Source of the DNA: a virus
Length of the DNA stretch: 28,967 nt
IMG/VR virus record: IMGVR_UViG_3300022837_000695
Span: 1-28,967 of that record
Strand: one strand, 5' to 3'
The notes beneath the pieces were generated by a model that saw nothing but the letters and a program-made list of their open reading frames with translations, was not told where the DNA came from and made no database searches. Below, one piece after another: positions 1 to 8,051 of the stretch. Both the position numbers and the translations under genes were made by a program. The number at the start of each line of letters is the position of its first letter. Positions within the stretch are counted from its first letter, which is position 1.

Positions 1-666
1 ATGACAACCAATCTAAGCCCAGGAAGCAAATGGTGGAACAACTGGTTAGAATCTACAAGCAGTTTGCAACGTAGAAGTATAACAGCAAGCTACCATGCAG
101 AGTTTGCAAATGAACAGGAGTTTGGGGATAAATGTCTCCAATTAATGAAAAATAATGTATATATTACGATCAATCAAGTTATGGTTCCTGAAATGTTTGA
201 AGAGCTTTACGAACGTTTACAGCGATTTGCCGCCAGAGGCATTAATGTTACTGTCAAGCCACAGTCCGATCCTACAGCCTCTCGTGTGGTATCCGGATAT
301 ACGGATGTACAACTCGGCTTGTTGCAAACAGGATTCCCACAAAGAATCCCAGACGAATTTAAAAAAATAATACCGTTATTGCAAGTAGAATTGCAAGACA
401 AAGACGGTAACGTCTACTACGTAGATCAAGCAGAACGCTTTAATTCCTTCGGATTCAACAAGTTCAAAGGCTGGAGTTGTAATGCAGGATACCAAGGATG
501 CGTCATTAGAGAGAATGAAGTTAAGCGCAGCTACAGTTGCCATGACGAACCTCTAGGCACGTTAGACGGCGGCTTTGAGCTCTTTAAAGCGCCACGTAAG
601 TGCATTACTCCTACTTGCGTAAGTAGTGCAGATAGTAAACTACCAAAGGTAAAGTATGAAAGTTGA
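1..666 (+). CDS. Radical SAM protein, C-terminal part (cut by window start)
   Basis: The reading frame is open at the window edge, so the N-terminal part with the CxxxCxxC cluster motif is missing. The visible start (MTTNLS) matches the internal 'TTN' strand of radical SAM barrels rather than a true start. The C-terminal third carries a cysteine-rich auxiliary-cluster region: FKGWxCNAG with C160, then C167, C180, C201 and C206. The same FKGW-C-N-A-G layout and a Cys cluster followed by AD occur at the end of the radical SAM protein at 10894-11796, so the two are paralogues with a SPASM-like tail. It overlaps the next gene by 11 bases. The likely role is radical chemistry on an unknown substrate. 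The family call rests on the C-terminal half and the paralogue. Confidence 0.72.
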   Translation: MTTNLSPGSKWWNNWLESTSSLQRRSITASYHAEFANEQEFGDKCLQLMKNNVYITINQVMVPEMFEELYERLQRFAARGINVTVKPQSDPTASRVVSGYTDVQLGLLQTGFPQRIPDEFKKIIPLLQVELQDKDGNVYYVDQAERFNSFGFNKFKGWSCNAGYQGCVIRENEVKRSYSCHDEPLGTLDGGFELFKAPRKCITPTCVSSADSKLPKVKYES

Positions 667-1261
667 AATACAAGATGTGTTATTCTGGATGGATGCTATT
701 CGTAATAGTGAAGATCGCTATCGTACTCTAGAAAGCTTTTGGAAAGGACAAGTCAACAGTAAAGTTTGGCTCATTGAACAATTAACTAAAGTGTATAAAG
801 CGCATTATAGTAAATCTAATATAGTAATTTTTGGTGGCTGGAACGGAGTACTATCAAATCTGCTATTTAATAGTGATATGTCCATTAGGCACATTACAAG
901 TGTAGATATAGACCCTGTATGTGAAGAAACAGCGTGTACAGTAAACAAGCGTCAGGAAATCGAAGGACGGTTTACCGCAGTAACAGCAGATATGTGTGAT
1001 TATTCATCTCCTGCAAATATTATTATTAACACAAGCTGTGAACACGTTACGCAAGAACAATACGAACAATGGTTAAGTAATCAACCAGACGATGCAATAT
1101 TTGTAATACAGAGTAATAACTATTTTGACTTGCCCGAACATATACGTTGTGCAACAGACGCAGATGACTTTATGCGTATGAGTAAAGTTAAACCTCTATG
1201 GCGAGGTGAATTTGAAACTCCTATGTATACACGCTATATGATTATTGGAAAAAAGAAATGA
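656..1261 (+). CDS. Class I SAM-dependent methyltransferase-like protein
   Basis: 201 residues, small for a complete methyltransferase. A Rossmann-type SAM site is visible: the glycine-rich motif IFGGWNG at residues 58-64, the acidic strand end SVDIDP at 82-87 and an INTSCEHV motif at 124-131, which in this phage family replaces the usual motif IV. Members occur in marine T4-like phages; substrates are unknown. The start is supported by AAAGG 5 bases upstream. The start overlaps the preceding radical SAM gene by 11 bases, and the stop overlaps the next radical SAM gene by ATGA. It is therefore cotranscribed between two radical SAM enzymes, which suggests methylation of the same substrate. That link is inference. 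Confidence 0.75.
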   Translation: MKVEIQDVLFWMDAIRNSEDRYRTLESFWKGQVNSKVWLIEQLTKVYKAHYSKSNIVIFGGWNGVLSNLLFNSDMSIRHITSVDIDPVCEETACTVNKRQEIEGRFTAVTADMCDYSSPANIIINTSCEHVTQEQYEQWLSNQPDDAIFVIQSNNYFDLPEHIRCATDADDFMRMSKVKPLWRGEFETPMYTRYMIIGKKK

Positions 1262-2109
1262 AGCCTACTTTAAAATATTCAGAAATGTACATTACCAATG
1301 TATGTAATTACAGTTGTACACATTGTCAGAGCTTTAATAATTATGCTTTCAAAGGACACCAGCGGTGGGACGACTATAAAGATGAGTACGAACTGTTAAG
1401 CAAAAAACTTGATATTGGCATAATACAACTTATGGGCGGCGAGCCTACACTGAATCCTGATTTCAATAAATGGCTCAAAGGTATATCTAACTTATGGCCA
1501 ACTGCTAAATTACAAATATCTACTAATGGGTCAACACTTAATAAACTAACACAAGATGTTTATGATGTACTATCAAAGAATAATGGTACACTTTGGATAA
1601 CATGTCATGATATAAAACTTTATGACGGCTTTTTAGACTTTATTAACACATTCCTTGATGTAATCGTATCTGATACTGGAGAAGCTCCTGCTCGCAGAGT
1701 GTCTAGAATATTCATTGATAAAAACGGTGTTGAAGTAATTCTTGACTGGTCACAAACATTTAGAGCTAGTGCAATGGACTTAGTTAATAAGCAACTAACA
1801 CTGGGGTACGATAGCGATGTAGACGAAGCACACGATGTTTGTGGATTTAAAACTTGCCATCAACTTAATAAAGGCAAATTATACAAATGTCCATTAGTAA
1901 GTGTATTACCAGATTTTTTAAATCAATTTAATGTTGCAGTTGCAGATAAAGAGTTAGCACATGCATATCAACCAATGTCGCACGATGATGATGTTGAGAA
2001 ATTTGTAAACAATTTAGTTAATCCTATACCGCAATGCAAATTTTGTCCTAGTAACTATAACATAGGACACGACTTTATTGGTACTGATAAAAAAGTTAAA
2101 CAAACTTAA
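1258..2109 (+). CDS. Radical SAM protein with C-terminal Cys cluster
   Basis: 283 residues. The 4Fe-4S/SAM motif CNYSCTHC gives C16, C20 and C23, followed by the SAM-binding MGGEPT (GGEP at 60-63) and an ISTNG strand. The C-terminal region has C195, C200, C211, C260 and C263 (CKFC), consistent with one auxiliary Fe-S cluster of SPASM/twitch type. Such enzymes often modify peptides or small molecules; the substrate here is unknown. The start overlaps the methyltransferase stop (ATGA) behind a purine-rich stretch, so the two are translationally coupled. It converges with the oxygenase gene at 2096-2695, and the two coding ends overlap by 14 bases with no room for a separate terminator. Confidence 0.88.
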   Translation: MKPTLKYSEMYITNVCNYSCTHCQSFNNYAFKGHQRWDDYKDEYELLSKKLDIGIIQLMGGEPTLNPDFNKWLKGISNLWPTAKLQISTNGSTLNKLTQDVYDVLSKNNGTLWITCHDIKLYDGFLDFINTFLDVIVSDTGEAPARRVSRIFIDKNGVEVILDWSQTFRASAMDLVNKQLTLGYDSDVDEAHDVCGFKTCHQLNKGKLYKCPLVSVLPDFLNQFNVAVADKELAHAYQPMSHDDDVEKFVNNLVNPIPQCKFCPSNYNIGHDFIGTDKKVKQT

Positions 2110-2695
2110 ATTCAGTAGCAATACACATACGAGGCTCACTTGGCATATGTGCATCTACAGCATGTAAAATAGTATTGTCCATAATAACAATATCGCCTTC
2201 TTCGATAGCAAGTCTAAGTACGTCACTATCTTGATATTCGCTAGGCCAATCACCGTAATTGCTGTTGTGTATAAAAACTAAATTTGATCCACCCAAAGGA
2301 GCTTTAGGATAGAATAACATTATTAGAGTTTTTTCATCTTCTTCGGTATACCTATCCCAGTGATTTCTAGTTTCGCAACCTGCATAAGTTAAATTAATCC
2401 ACATATTATCAAATTGTAAATCAGTGGCATCTGAATACAAATTAGCATACTTTATTCCTGTTTGTTTAAGTGTATCTAATAGTATATTAAATTGTTTCGC
2501 TTTATCGCTAGTTAATGTAAAATTAAGATCTGTACTACAAACTCGTCCACCTCTTGCGTACGGGTGACTAACATCTTTATTTTCAGGAAGCATAAGATGC
2601 TTCATTACTTCGTCATGTAGTTCGTTCGAAAATAATGTGTTTATATCATTATTTTTAATTATAACAACTGGTAATCCAAATATTGATAATATCAT
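2096..2695 (-). CDS. Putative Fe(II)/2OG-dependent oxygenase
   Basis: 199 residues, with the 2-His-1-carboxylate pattern of cupin-fold Fe(II)/2OG oxygenases: H112-W-D114 (NHWDRY), a distal H178 (TILHAVD) and R189 near the C-terminus as the likely 2-oxoglutarate anchor. The stretch GDIVIMDNTILHAV resembles the segment before the distal His in phage oxygenases of the 2OG-FeII_Oxy type. It is the last gene of the minus-strand operon that starts at 5410 and follows speD after 13 bases. The likely activity is hydroxylation of an unknown substrate, possibly the product of the aminotransferase/amidinotransferase/SpeD genes upstream. The start has only a weak purine stretch (AAAGAAG). Confidence 0.72.
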   Translation of the reverse strand: MILSIFGLPVVIIKNNDINTLFSNELHDEVMKHLMLPENKDVSHPYARGGRVCSTDLNFTLTSDKAKQFNILLDTLKQTGIKYANLYSDATDLQFDNMWINLTYAGCETRNHWDRYTEEDEKTLIMLFYPKAPLGGSNLVFIHNSNYGDWPSEYQDSDVLRLAIEEGDIVIMDNTILHAVDAHMPSEPRMCIATEFKFV

Positions 2696-2708
2696 AATAC
2701 TTCTTTCT

Positions 2709-3080
2709 TTACTTCACTTCGTTTAATCCAAATTCTCTATCTAGGTATTTCCATTCAATTTTAACAGGATCCCATTGTTTTAACTCTGCAAAAATAATGT
2801 CTTTATTTAAAGCACCACATGTGTAAACATCTAGTTGCACAAGTGCTGGCTCAACAGCGTCCCATACATGTATTGCAATATGACTAGTTTCGATTACAAC
2901 TACGCCAGTTAATCCTTCGTTACCGGGCATGTCAACATATGCAGTAATAGGCCCTCGGCATACTTTCATACCAATTTTATCTACTAGTTCAGTAAGCCAA
3001 TTTTGTAACCAAACTTCATCTCTTGGAGGGTTGTTAACTTCGGTACGAATGATCAAGTGTTTGTGTTCTAGTAATTTCAT
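2709..3080 (-). CDS. speD: S-adenosylmethionine decarboxylase proenzyme (SpeD-like)
   Basis: 123 residues, the usual size of bacterial SpeD. The family self-cleaves before a serine to make a pyruvoyl cofactor and yields decarboxylated SAM, the aminopropyl donor for polyamines. The cleavage region reads ETSHIAIHVW. S66 would become the pyruvoyl group, H71 is the processing His (S+5 as in the family), and C88 in YTCG is the catalytic Cys. The residue before the serine is Thr instead of the usual Glu, and the usual Ser three residues later is Ala. SpeD genes are known in marine cyanophages. No spermidine synthase is visible here. The start overlaps the stop of a 45-residue ORF (ATGA) and lacks a strong ribosome site, so translation is probably coupled. 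Confidence 0.85.
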   Translation of the reverse strand: MKLLEHKHLIIRTEVNNPPRDEVWLQNWLTELVDKIGMKVCRGPITAYVDMPGNEGLTGVVVIETSHIAIHVWDAVEPALVQLDVYTCGALNKDIIFAELKQWDPVKIEWKYLDREFGLNEVK

Positions 3081-3214
3081 AAGTTATCTAATTGTTCTTT
3101 AATACAGTCTTCAGCATGGACTATGTACTTATTATCACTAGAAATGCCGGTGTCGTTGATTAACTTTATTCCACCGGCTCGCTTAATAACATCTTGTACA
3201 GTTAATTGTTCCAT
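3077..3214 (-). CDS. Small protein of 45 residues, function unknown
   Basis: A short frame fills the gap between the amidinotransferase stop (3216) and the speD start (3080). It begins MEQLTVQDVIKRAGG and ends KEQLDNL, and its TGA overlaps the speD ATG. The sequence is mixed-charge and probably helical, with one Cys and no membrane segment. The precise junctions on both sides and the otherwise unexplained 135-base gap argue that it is real. I do not recognise it. It could simply couple speD translation to the upstream gene, or be a small partner protein. Confidence 0.5.
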   Translation of the reverse strand: MEQLTVQDVIKRAGGIKLINDTGISSDNKYIVHAEDCIKEQLDNL

Positions 3215-3215
3215 A

Positions 3216-4298
3216 CTAAATAATTGACCTTTTAGAACCACGCCTTTTAGTATCTAATGTACTGCAATGAATGCCACCTTCCCAGAACAGCATATGACGT
3301 TGGTCACATACATGACAATCAATTCCGTGTGTTTTTAAGAATTTAAATAGATCTGGAACTTCTCGTCCAAAGATAAGGTTGTTTCTATCCACAACTAGTA
3401 CGTTAAAGTCAAAGCAACAGTCTTGGTTATATCCTGTCCAATTACCTAAATAATTTTCAACCCAGTCTAATTCGTATCTACCACCTTTAGCAATGAAGTT
3501 TCTTTTGTATTCTTTTGTCTTCGGTGAAGGAACAAATTGTTCAGCATCGATTAATTTTAAATGCCGCAATGCATGTGGTACCCATTCAATGCCAGCATGT
3601 AAAACTGTCTCGTCGTCGATCATAAGAAATCCGTGATCAATATGTCCGTAGTTTTCAGCATGCCCGTTAGTGTTTTCTATAAATTCAAAGTCTGTTAAAT
3701 TACGTTTAAGCCATTCGTAGCCTTTTTTACTACCAGGTCCATCGGCGTCTATAATAATTTTATCACCTACAGGATACATAGTTGCTGTGTGAAATAATAT
3801 TCTGTCTTTTAATTTACTATAATAAATGTTAGCTCCGGGCTCTTGCCCCGGCATGTACCATATGTCACTTGGCGTAACAGGAACTAATGGAGGAGCAGCT
3901 TGGCTAATCCAATTATAGCCCTCGTCAAACATTTCTGAAAATATATTATAAAAACTTAGTCCATCAAAATACCGATCAGTTAAGCTAGTGTATGTTTGGA
4001 TAATAGTTTTATCTAATACTTTGTATTGGTCTCTAGGAACGGTTGGTCCCATTGGAAACTTTACATCAAACCCTGACATTGCGATATGACCATCGTAATG
4101 ATATACGTCTGGTCTCTTAACTGTAACTCCGGCTGCTTTTAAGAAGTCTGCTAATTTGTCAAAGTCTTCTTTTGTTTCGTCTAGTATTTGATTAAACTGT
4201 GATAAGTTCTCATTTGGAAATAAATGATCTAAGTCACCACCTGCATACGAATCTGCAACAATAACTTCTTCTAGTGGGTCGTATTCTGTGTAAACCAT
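3216..4298 (-). CDS. Glycine/inosamine-type amidinotransferase
   Basis: 360 residues, matching the length of AGAT/StrB-type amidinotransferases of the guanidino-group-modifying superfamily. These move an amidino group from arginine to an amine acceptor through a Cys-amidino intermediate. The catalytic triad region is visible: GHIDHGF with H219 and D221, and the nucleophile C345 in GGIHCST followed by LDTKRRG. The start overlaps the end of the aminotransferase by 28 bases and is fixed by AGGAG 8 bases before the ATG. The pair suggests that the aminotransferase makes an amine that is then amidinated to a guanidino compound, as in streptidine-type pathways. The acceptor is not deducible. Confidence 0.87.
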   Translation of the reverse strand: MVYTEYDPLEEVIVADSYAGGDLDHLFPNENLSQFNQILDETKEDFDKLADFLKAAGVTVKRPDVYHYDGHIAMSGFDVKFPMGPTVPRDQYKVLDKTIIQTYTSLTDRYFDGLSFYNIFSEMFDEGYNWISQAAPPLVPVTPSDIWYMPGQEPGANIYYSKLKDRILFHTATMYPVGDKIIIDADGPGSKKGYEWLKRNLTDFEFIENTNGHAENYGHIDHGFLMIDDETVLHAGIEWVPHALRHLKLIDAEQFVPSPKTKEYKRNFIAKGGRYELDWVENYLGNWTGYNQDCCFDFNVLVVDRNNLIFGREVPDLFKFLKTHGIDCHVCDQRHMLFWEGGIHCSTLDTKRRGSKRSII

Positions 4299-5410
4299 AT
4301 TAGGTTCTCCTGTAGTGCTTCAAAGTATTCATCGCCCGCGTTCATCGGTATTACATAAAAGTGTTTGTCTTTTTTATTGTCGCTTCTAGCAGCTTTAAAT
4401 ATTAATCCATATCTACTAGTAACTACGTGTCCGTTATTTTCAAATACTGAAATAGCACGTTCTACTATTTCGTCATGCTTTTCTAATAAGTTATCACGTT
4501 CTAGAATATCTAAGTATTTTATAGCACTAGCTATTCCTGCTAAACTAAAGCTGTAAGTAAATCCGTGTTCCCAGAAAAAGCCTTCAGGCAGAACATTTTC
4601 AATTCTCTCATTATATAATACCATACTTAGGGGGAAAAATCCACCTGTTATTGCTTTGCCCATAGTTGAAATATCTGGCTTGATAGGAGTGTCATGCCAA
4701 CCTACATAGTTACCTGTCTTACCACCACCAGTAAAGATATCGTCAAATATAATTACAACATCGTGGTCTGTGCGTAGTTTGTCTAAGTGTGCCCACCATT
4801 CATCAGTAGGAGGTAGCAGCGCAGAACCGTATGAACATGGTTCGATCATTACAGCAGCCACATTATCCCAGTCTATATCTTGCTCTGCCCAGATTCTGGA
4901 TATGCGTCTTGTATTCTGATGCGGCTCTAGTGTATAAAATGGATTGTCCATAAAGTTTTCGTAGCCTACGCTGCATGTCATCATAGTACTACCGTGGTAG
5001 CTGTCGCTGAACCCTACAACTATGTTCTTATGTTTGTTGCCTTTTTGCCATTGGTATGCAGTAGCTAATTTAATAGCGCCTTCATTAGCATCGGACCCAC
5101 TAAGTGAATAAAAAGACTTCATTCCAGTTAGTGCATGAACTCTGTCGGCAAATTCAAAGCTGATATGATTTAATCTGTTAGCACCGCCCTTTGACATTTG
5201 GTTTTCGCCAAGCTCAGGACGTTCGCCTTTGAGTACATCTGCAACAAAGTCTACGATTTCGTCTTTTTGGTATCCTAATACAAATGCACCAAAGTGCATA
5301 AGAGGATCTATAACTTTTCTACCTTCTCTAATTTCACCATAATTCCACCTCGGTAACGGTAAAAGTATGTCTTGGACTTGGTGTTCAGGTATTAATCCTT
5401 TAAATTTCAT
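4271..5410 (-). CDS. Class III (PLP) aminotransferase
   Basis: 379 residues with class III landmarks in order: SLSGSDANEGAIKLA (residues 102-116, phosphate-binding region), SYHGS (137-141), VMIEP (187-191), IFDDIFTGGGKTG with D223, and STMGKAITGGFFP with the PLP lysine K252. The fold is that of glutamate-1-semialdehyde aminomutase, BioA and omega-aminotransferases, which interconvert keto or aldehyde groups and amines. It is shorter than the roughly 420-450 residues usual in the family, mostly in the C-terminal domain. It is the first gene of a minus-strand operon with a perfect late promoter (5436-5443) and AGGAAAC before the ATG. Coupling with the amidinotransferase implies guanidino-compound synthesis (inference). 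Confidence 0.88.
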   Translation of the reverse strand: MKFKGLIPEHQVQDILLPLPRWNYGEIREGRKVIDPLMHFGAFVLGYQKDEIVDFVADVLKGERPELGENQMSKGGANRLNHISFEFADRVHALTGMKSFYSLSGSDANEGAIKLATAYQWQKGNKHKNIVVGFSDSYHGSTMMTCSVGYENFMDNPFYTLEPHQNTRRISRIWAEQDIDWDNVAAVMIEPCSYGSALLPPTDEWWAHLDKLRTDHDVVIIFDDIFTGGGKTGNYVGWHDTPIKPDISTMGKAITGGFFPLSMVLYNERIENVLPEGFFWEHGFTYSFSLAGIASAIKYLDILERDNLLEKHDEIVERAISVFENNGHVVTSRYGLIFKAARSDNKKDKHFYVIPMNAGDEYFEALQENLIWFTQNTTH

Positions 5411-5435
5411 GTTTGTTTCCTATTCAGTGTTAAAC

Positions 5436-5443
5436 TATTTATA
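5436..5443 (-). promoter_or_regulatory. T4-type late promoter (TATAAATA)
   Basis: On the minus strand the sequence is an exact TATAAATA, the T4 late promoter -10 element, 25 bases before the ATG at 5410 with AGGAAAC between them. It would drive the aminotransferase-amidinotransferase-speD-oxygenase operon late in infection. The bases just upstream (TAGTTAACTACGCATATA) recur at 26319-26336. Confidence 0.7.
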
Positions 5444-5457
5444 TGCGTAGTTAACTA
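5440..5457 (-). repeat. 18-bp promoter-linked repeat, copy 1
   Basis: The minus strand reads TAGTTAACTACGCATATA, identical over 18 bases to the plus strand at 26319-26336. It contains the palindrome TAGTTAACTA and runs into the late promoter here. A diverged version (TTAACTACACA) precedes the CATAAATA at 13084. It may be a binding site or a recombination trace. Confidence 0.5.
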
Positions 5458-6068
5458 TCTATGTAGTTCTTGAATATTTCACATCCTCTTTCCATTGTTA
5501 TTGGCTCGTTATTTTCTAATAACACAAAACAAAAGGTCCAGCGGTATTCGTCGCCAGGATTCCATGTAGAGTGAAGCTGTCCAACATTAATAAGACTAGG
5601 CTTGTTTATAACAGCTTCGTACACTAAGTCACAGTCGTCAAAATCTGCTATTATGCTATAGTCTATGTCAATGTCAGGATTAATACCAGCCTCATAAAAC
5701 TTCTTATTAGATCCACTGGCTGTGCCACCGTAAAATTTTTCATACTTTGTTTCGTCTCTAATTTTGTACCATCGTGTGGTGCTATCTTCCGGCCCCCATG
5801 TAAAGTTTAATTTACATACGTCTGCGGTCCCAGGCAACATTCCAGGATCGGCATGAAGTGGTACATCGCTGCCACCTGGACATGTATAAAACGCTTCTAA
5901 GATATTAGATAATTCTAGCCCAAGACTTTGAATCCACTCTCTAAAAGGTTGATAAACATCGCTTTCTTCCATTGCAACTGCAAAACGTTCGCCAGCATAA
6001 TTAAATTTTTCTGGTTTAGTAAACTCAAATGGAAGTGTTAAGTATCGGTGGTATATATTTTCAGTCAT
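5451..6068 (-). CDS. Putative Fe(II)/2OG-type oxygenase
   Basis: 205 residues from the ATG at 6068. That start overlaps the stop of the upstream gene by ATGA and has AAAGGAGA about 11 bases upstream; a longer open frame to 6170 has no such support. The metal-binding pattern is VPLHADPG (H72-A-D74), with a distal H166 in QLHSTWN and R176 in EYRWTF. The HADPG motif and the N-G-x-x-H-S ending are also seen in Asp/Asn beta-hydroxylase-like cupins. It is the last gene of the halogenase operon (8550 to 5451), so it may hydroxylate the same substrate. Its stop lies just before the late promoter of the next operon. Confidence 0.68.
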   Translation of the reverse strand: MTENIYHRYLTLPFEFTKPEKFNYAGERFAVAMEESDVYQPFREWIQSLGLELSNILEAFYTCPGGSDVPLHADPGMLPGTADVCKLNFTWGPEDSTTRWYKIRDETKYEKFYGGTASGSNKKFYEAGINPDIDIDYSIIADFDDCDLVYEAVINKPSLINVGQLHSTWNPGDEYRWTFCFVLLENNEPITMERGCEIFKNYIDS

Positions 6069-6499
6069 TGTTCTAAAATCTCCTTTAAATAATCTTTGTC
6101 CCAGAACGAGTAATACGATGTATTTTGTAGTGTATCTCTGCCCTTTTGCAGCCCAGCCCTGTCTTGGCATAATAATATATTATATTTTCCGTTACTAGTT
6201 TGTACTCCATTAATATTAGAATATCTATCTATACCGTCTGGCAAAAATACTAAAGAAGGATAAAAACTATTGTACTCTTTTGCAATAGTATCTAGTTGTT
6301 CGAATGTGTACTTGTTGTCTAGTATATAAACTATTAGTTCTAATGAACCTAGCACAGGATTAATATTGAGGTCTACTAAATGTTCTACTTTGTATCTAGC
6401 TTTTTTGGCAAACGGACAAACAGGTAATCCTCCTAATTCAGAACGTGTTTCTGAAATCTTATCAATCCATTCAGAAATACCTTGTTCGACGCTACTCAC
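6065..6499 (-). CDS. Unknown protein with a CPFAK motif, between halogenase and oxygenase
   Basis: 144 residues from a GTG at 6499 that overlaps the halogenase stop (GTGAGTAG) with GGAAAG upstream. An ATG at 6529, further inside the halogenase, is possible but has poorer spacing. The N-terminal part carries GLPVCPFAKKA, resembling the CPFAK motif of DUF1415-like proteins; the rest is mixed alpha/beta with no signal peptide or membrane segment. A link to DUF1415 is a guess from this motif only. Position between halogenase and oxygenase, with coupled starts on both sides, suggests a role in the same reaction sequence. Confidence 0.66.
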   Translation of the reverse strand: MSSVEQGISEWIDKISETRSELGGLPVCPFAKKARYKVEHLVDLNINPVLGSLELIVYILDNKYTFEQLDTIAKEYNSFYPSLVFLPDGIDRYSNINGVQTSNGKYNILLCQDRAGLQKGRDTLQNTSYYSFWDKDYLKEILEQ

Positions 6500-8051
6500 T
6501 ACTAGCTTTCCATTTTTTGCTAGGTACATTTCCAAAGATATTACTCTTAAGCCATGCGTAGTTGTTTTCGCCTAATGATGAAATATACTTATGTTTATTA
6601 TTATTAAAATCAAAATGCATCTTTGCTAATATTTTATCTGCATCGCTAGAGTTATTCCGAATGTCGAAATCTATATTCCAGTGAGCTGCAAGTTGTGCCC
6701 ACATATAATCAGGAAACATAGTATATCCTGTAATAGCCCCAAGCATACTATTACGTTTGTTATAAATTTTGTCTATAACTAAAGATGCATGATCGTTTGC
6801 TTTTCCCATTACCTGCATGTCTGTCCAAAATTTAGTATCTGTTCTAGGACTAAGCGTATAGTGTACTAAAATAAAATCAGCAATGTCGTCAATAGTACAT
6901 GCCATTTTTTCATTATACGAATCATAATTTGCTAGATTTAATACTTCGTTCAATCTTCTAATACTAGTAACTATGGTGTATAGCGCATTTGCTTCAAGTG
7001 GCTCGACAAATCCACACGTTAGGCCAACAGCTACACAGTTTCCGTTAGCAAACGTTTCTAATCTCTCAGGCTTCCATTTAATTAATCTTGGTTCGTTTTT
7101 AGGAGTCTTAATTTGTTTTAGAAAATGCTCTTTAGCATCCTCGTCACTAACATGTTGTGAACTAAAACAGTAGCCGTTCCCGGCACGATGATATAGTCCT
7201 ATATTAAAACGCCATCCGTATGGCTCTGCAATACTTTGTGTATAGTTTACCATCTCGGATTCAGGATTGCTATAATCGGTTTGGCACACCCAGGCACTAT
7301 CTATTGGATGATCGTATGTTTTTGTTTTCCAGTCTAGTGCATTAACTAATACTTTACTAAACCCGGTACAGTCGATAAACCAGTCAGCAGTTATTATAGA
7401 TCCATTGTCTAATTCGATTGAACTAATGTCTTCTTCGTGTACATTTACTTTAATAACGTTGGCAATTATATTAGTAATATTAGGAGCAACTTTAGTTTTA
7501 ATATAAGTGCCTATAAGCTCTGCGTTAATATGATGGGCATAACTGTGTGCTTGATTTAACACAGCAGTATTGTTATTATATGGAGAAACATTATTTTCCA
7601 TATAATGAAACTGTGGGCAAAAGTATTGATCAAATCTGTCATACGTATTATTATGCAAGAAGTGAGATAAAATATCTATAGTTCTTGCTTGTGTAGTATT
7701 TTCACTAAAATCGTTGCTGGATACATTTTTAGATATATCCTTGTACAGGTTTTTTGCAGGAGTAGTGTAATTAAAGCTAAAATACGACTCGTCATCTGCA
7801 CCGCACCAGTCAACAAACTTATTTGCATACTTGTGAATAGCACCTGTTTCTTTCATCCAGTCGGTTTCGTCCATGTCAATCTCTTCAAAGAAATCTCGAA
7901 CGTGCGGAGTAACACTTTCACCAATTCCGATCTTTGGAATAGTAGCAGACTCTACAACTGTAACATTTTCACTACCGTGGTACTTTGCAAGATAAGCAGC
8001 AGCCATCCATCCTGCTGTGCCACCGCCGACTATTACTATTTTTTTATTCAT
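6492..8051 (-). CDS. Flavin-dependent (tryptophan-type) halogenase
   Basis: 519 residues, the usual size for PrnA/RebH-type halogenases, which use FADH2, O2 and halide to make HOCl that reacts through an active-site lysine. Visible features: FAD motif GGGTAGW (9-15), IGIGESVTPH (41-50), the putative catalytic K78 in NKFVDW, a W-x-F-x-I version of the GWxWxIP motif (GWRFNIG, 279-285) and FVEPLEANAL (348-357) with the conserved Glu region. The second Trp and the Pro of the diagnostic motif are changed to Phe and Gly, so the activity might be halogenation of a different substrate or another flavin reaction. No flavin reductase lies nearby. The start overlaps the upstream oxygenase by 8 bases. 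Related genes are known in some marine cyanophages. Confidence 0.86.
   Translation of the reverse strand: MNKKIVIVGGGTAGWMAAAYLAKYHGSENVTVVESATIPKIGIGESVTPHVRDFFEEIDMDETDWMKETGAIHKYANKFVDWCGADDESYFSFNYTTPAKNLYKDISKNVSSNDFSENTTQARTIDILSHFLHNNTYDRFDQYFCPQFHYMENNVSPYNNNTAVLNQAHSYAHHINAELIGTYIKTKVAPNITNIIANVIKVNVHEEDISSIELDNGSIITADWFIDCTGFSKVLVNALDWKTKTYDHPIDSAWVCQTDYSNPESEMVNYTQSIAEPYGWRFNIGLYHRAGNGYCFSSQHVSDEDAKEHFLKQIKTPKNEPRLIKWKPERLETFANGNCVAVGLTCGFVEPLEANALYTIVTSIRRLNEVLNLANYDSYNEKMACTIDDIADFILVHYTLSPRTDTKFWTDMQVMGKANDHASLVIDKIYNKRNSMLGAITGYTMFPDYMWAQLAAHWNIDFDIRNNSSDADKILAKMHFDFNNNKHKYISSLGENNYAWLKSNIFGNVPSKKWKASSE

Noticed and set aside
3077-3214. RiPP precursor peptide for the radical SAM enzymes
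   Set aside because: No leader/core border, no repeated core residues and it lies in an operon without a radical SAM gene; kept only as an unknown small protein.
5451-6170. Longer N-terminus for the oxygenase at 5451
   Set aside because: The first 34 residues overlap the upstream gene; ATGA coupling and AAAGGAGA support the start at 6068.
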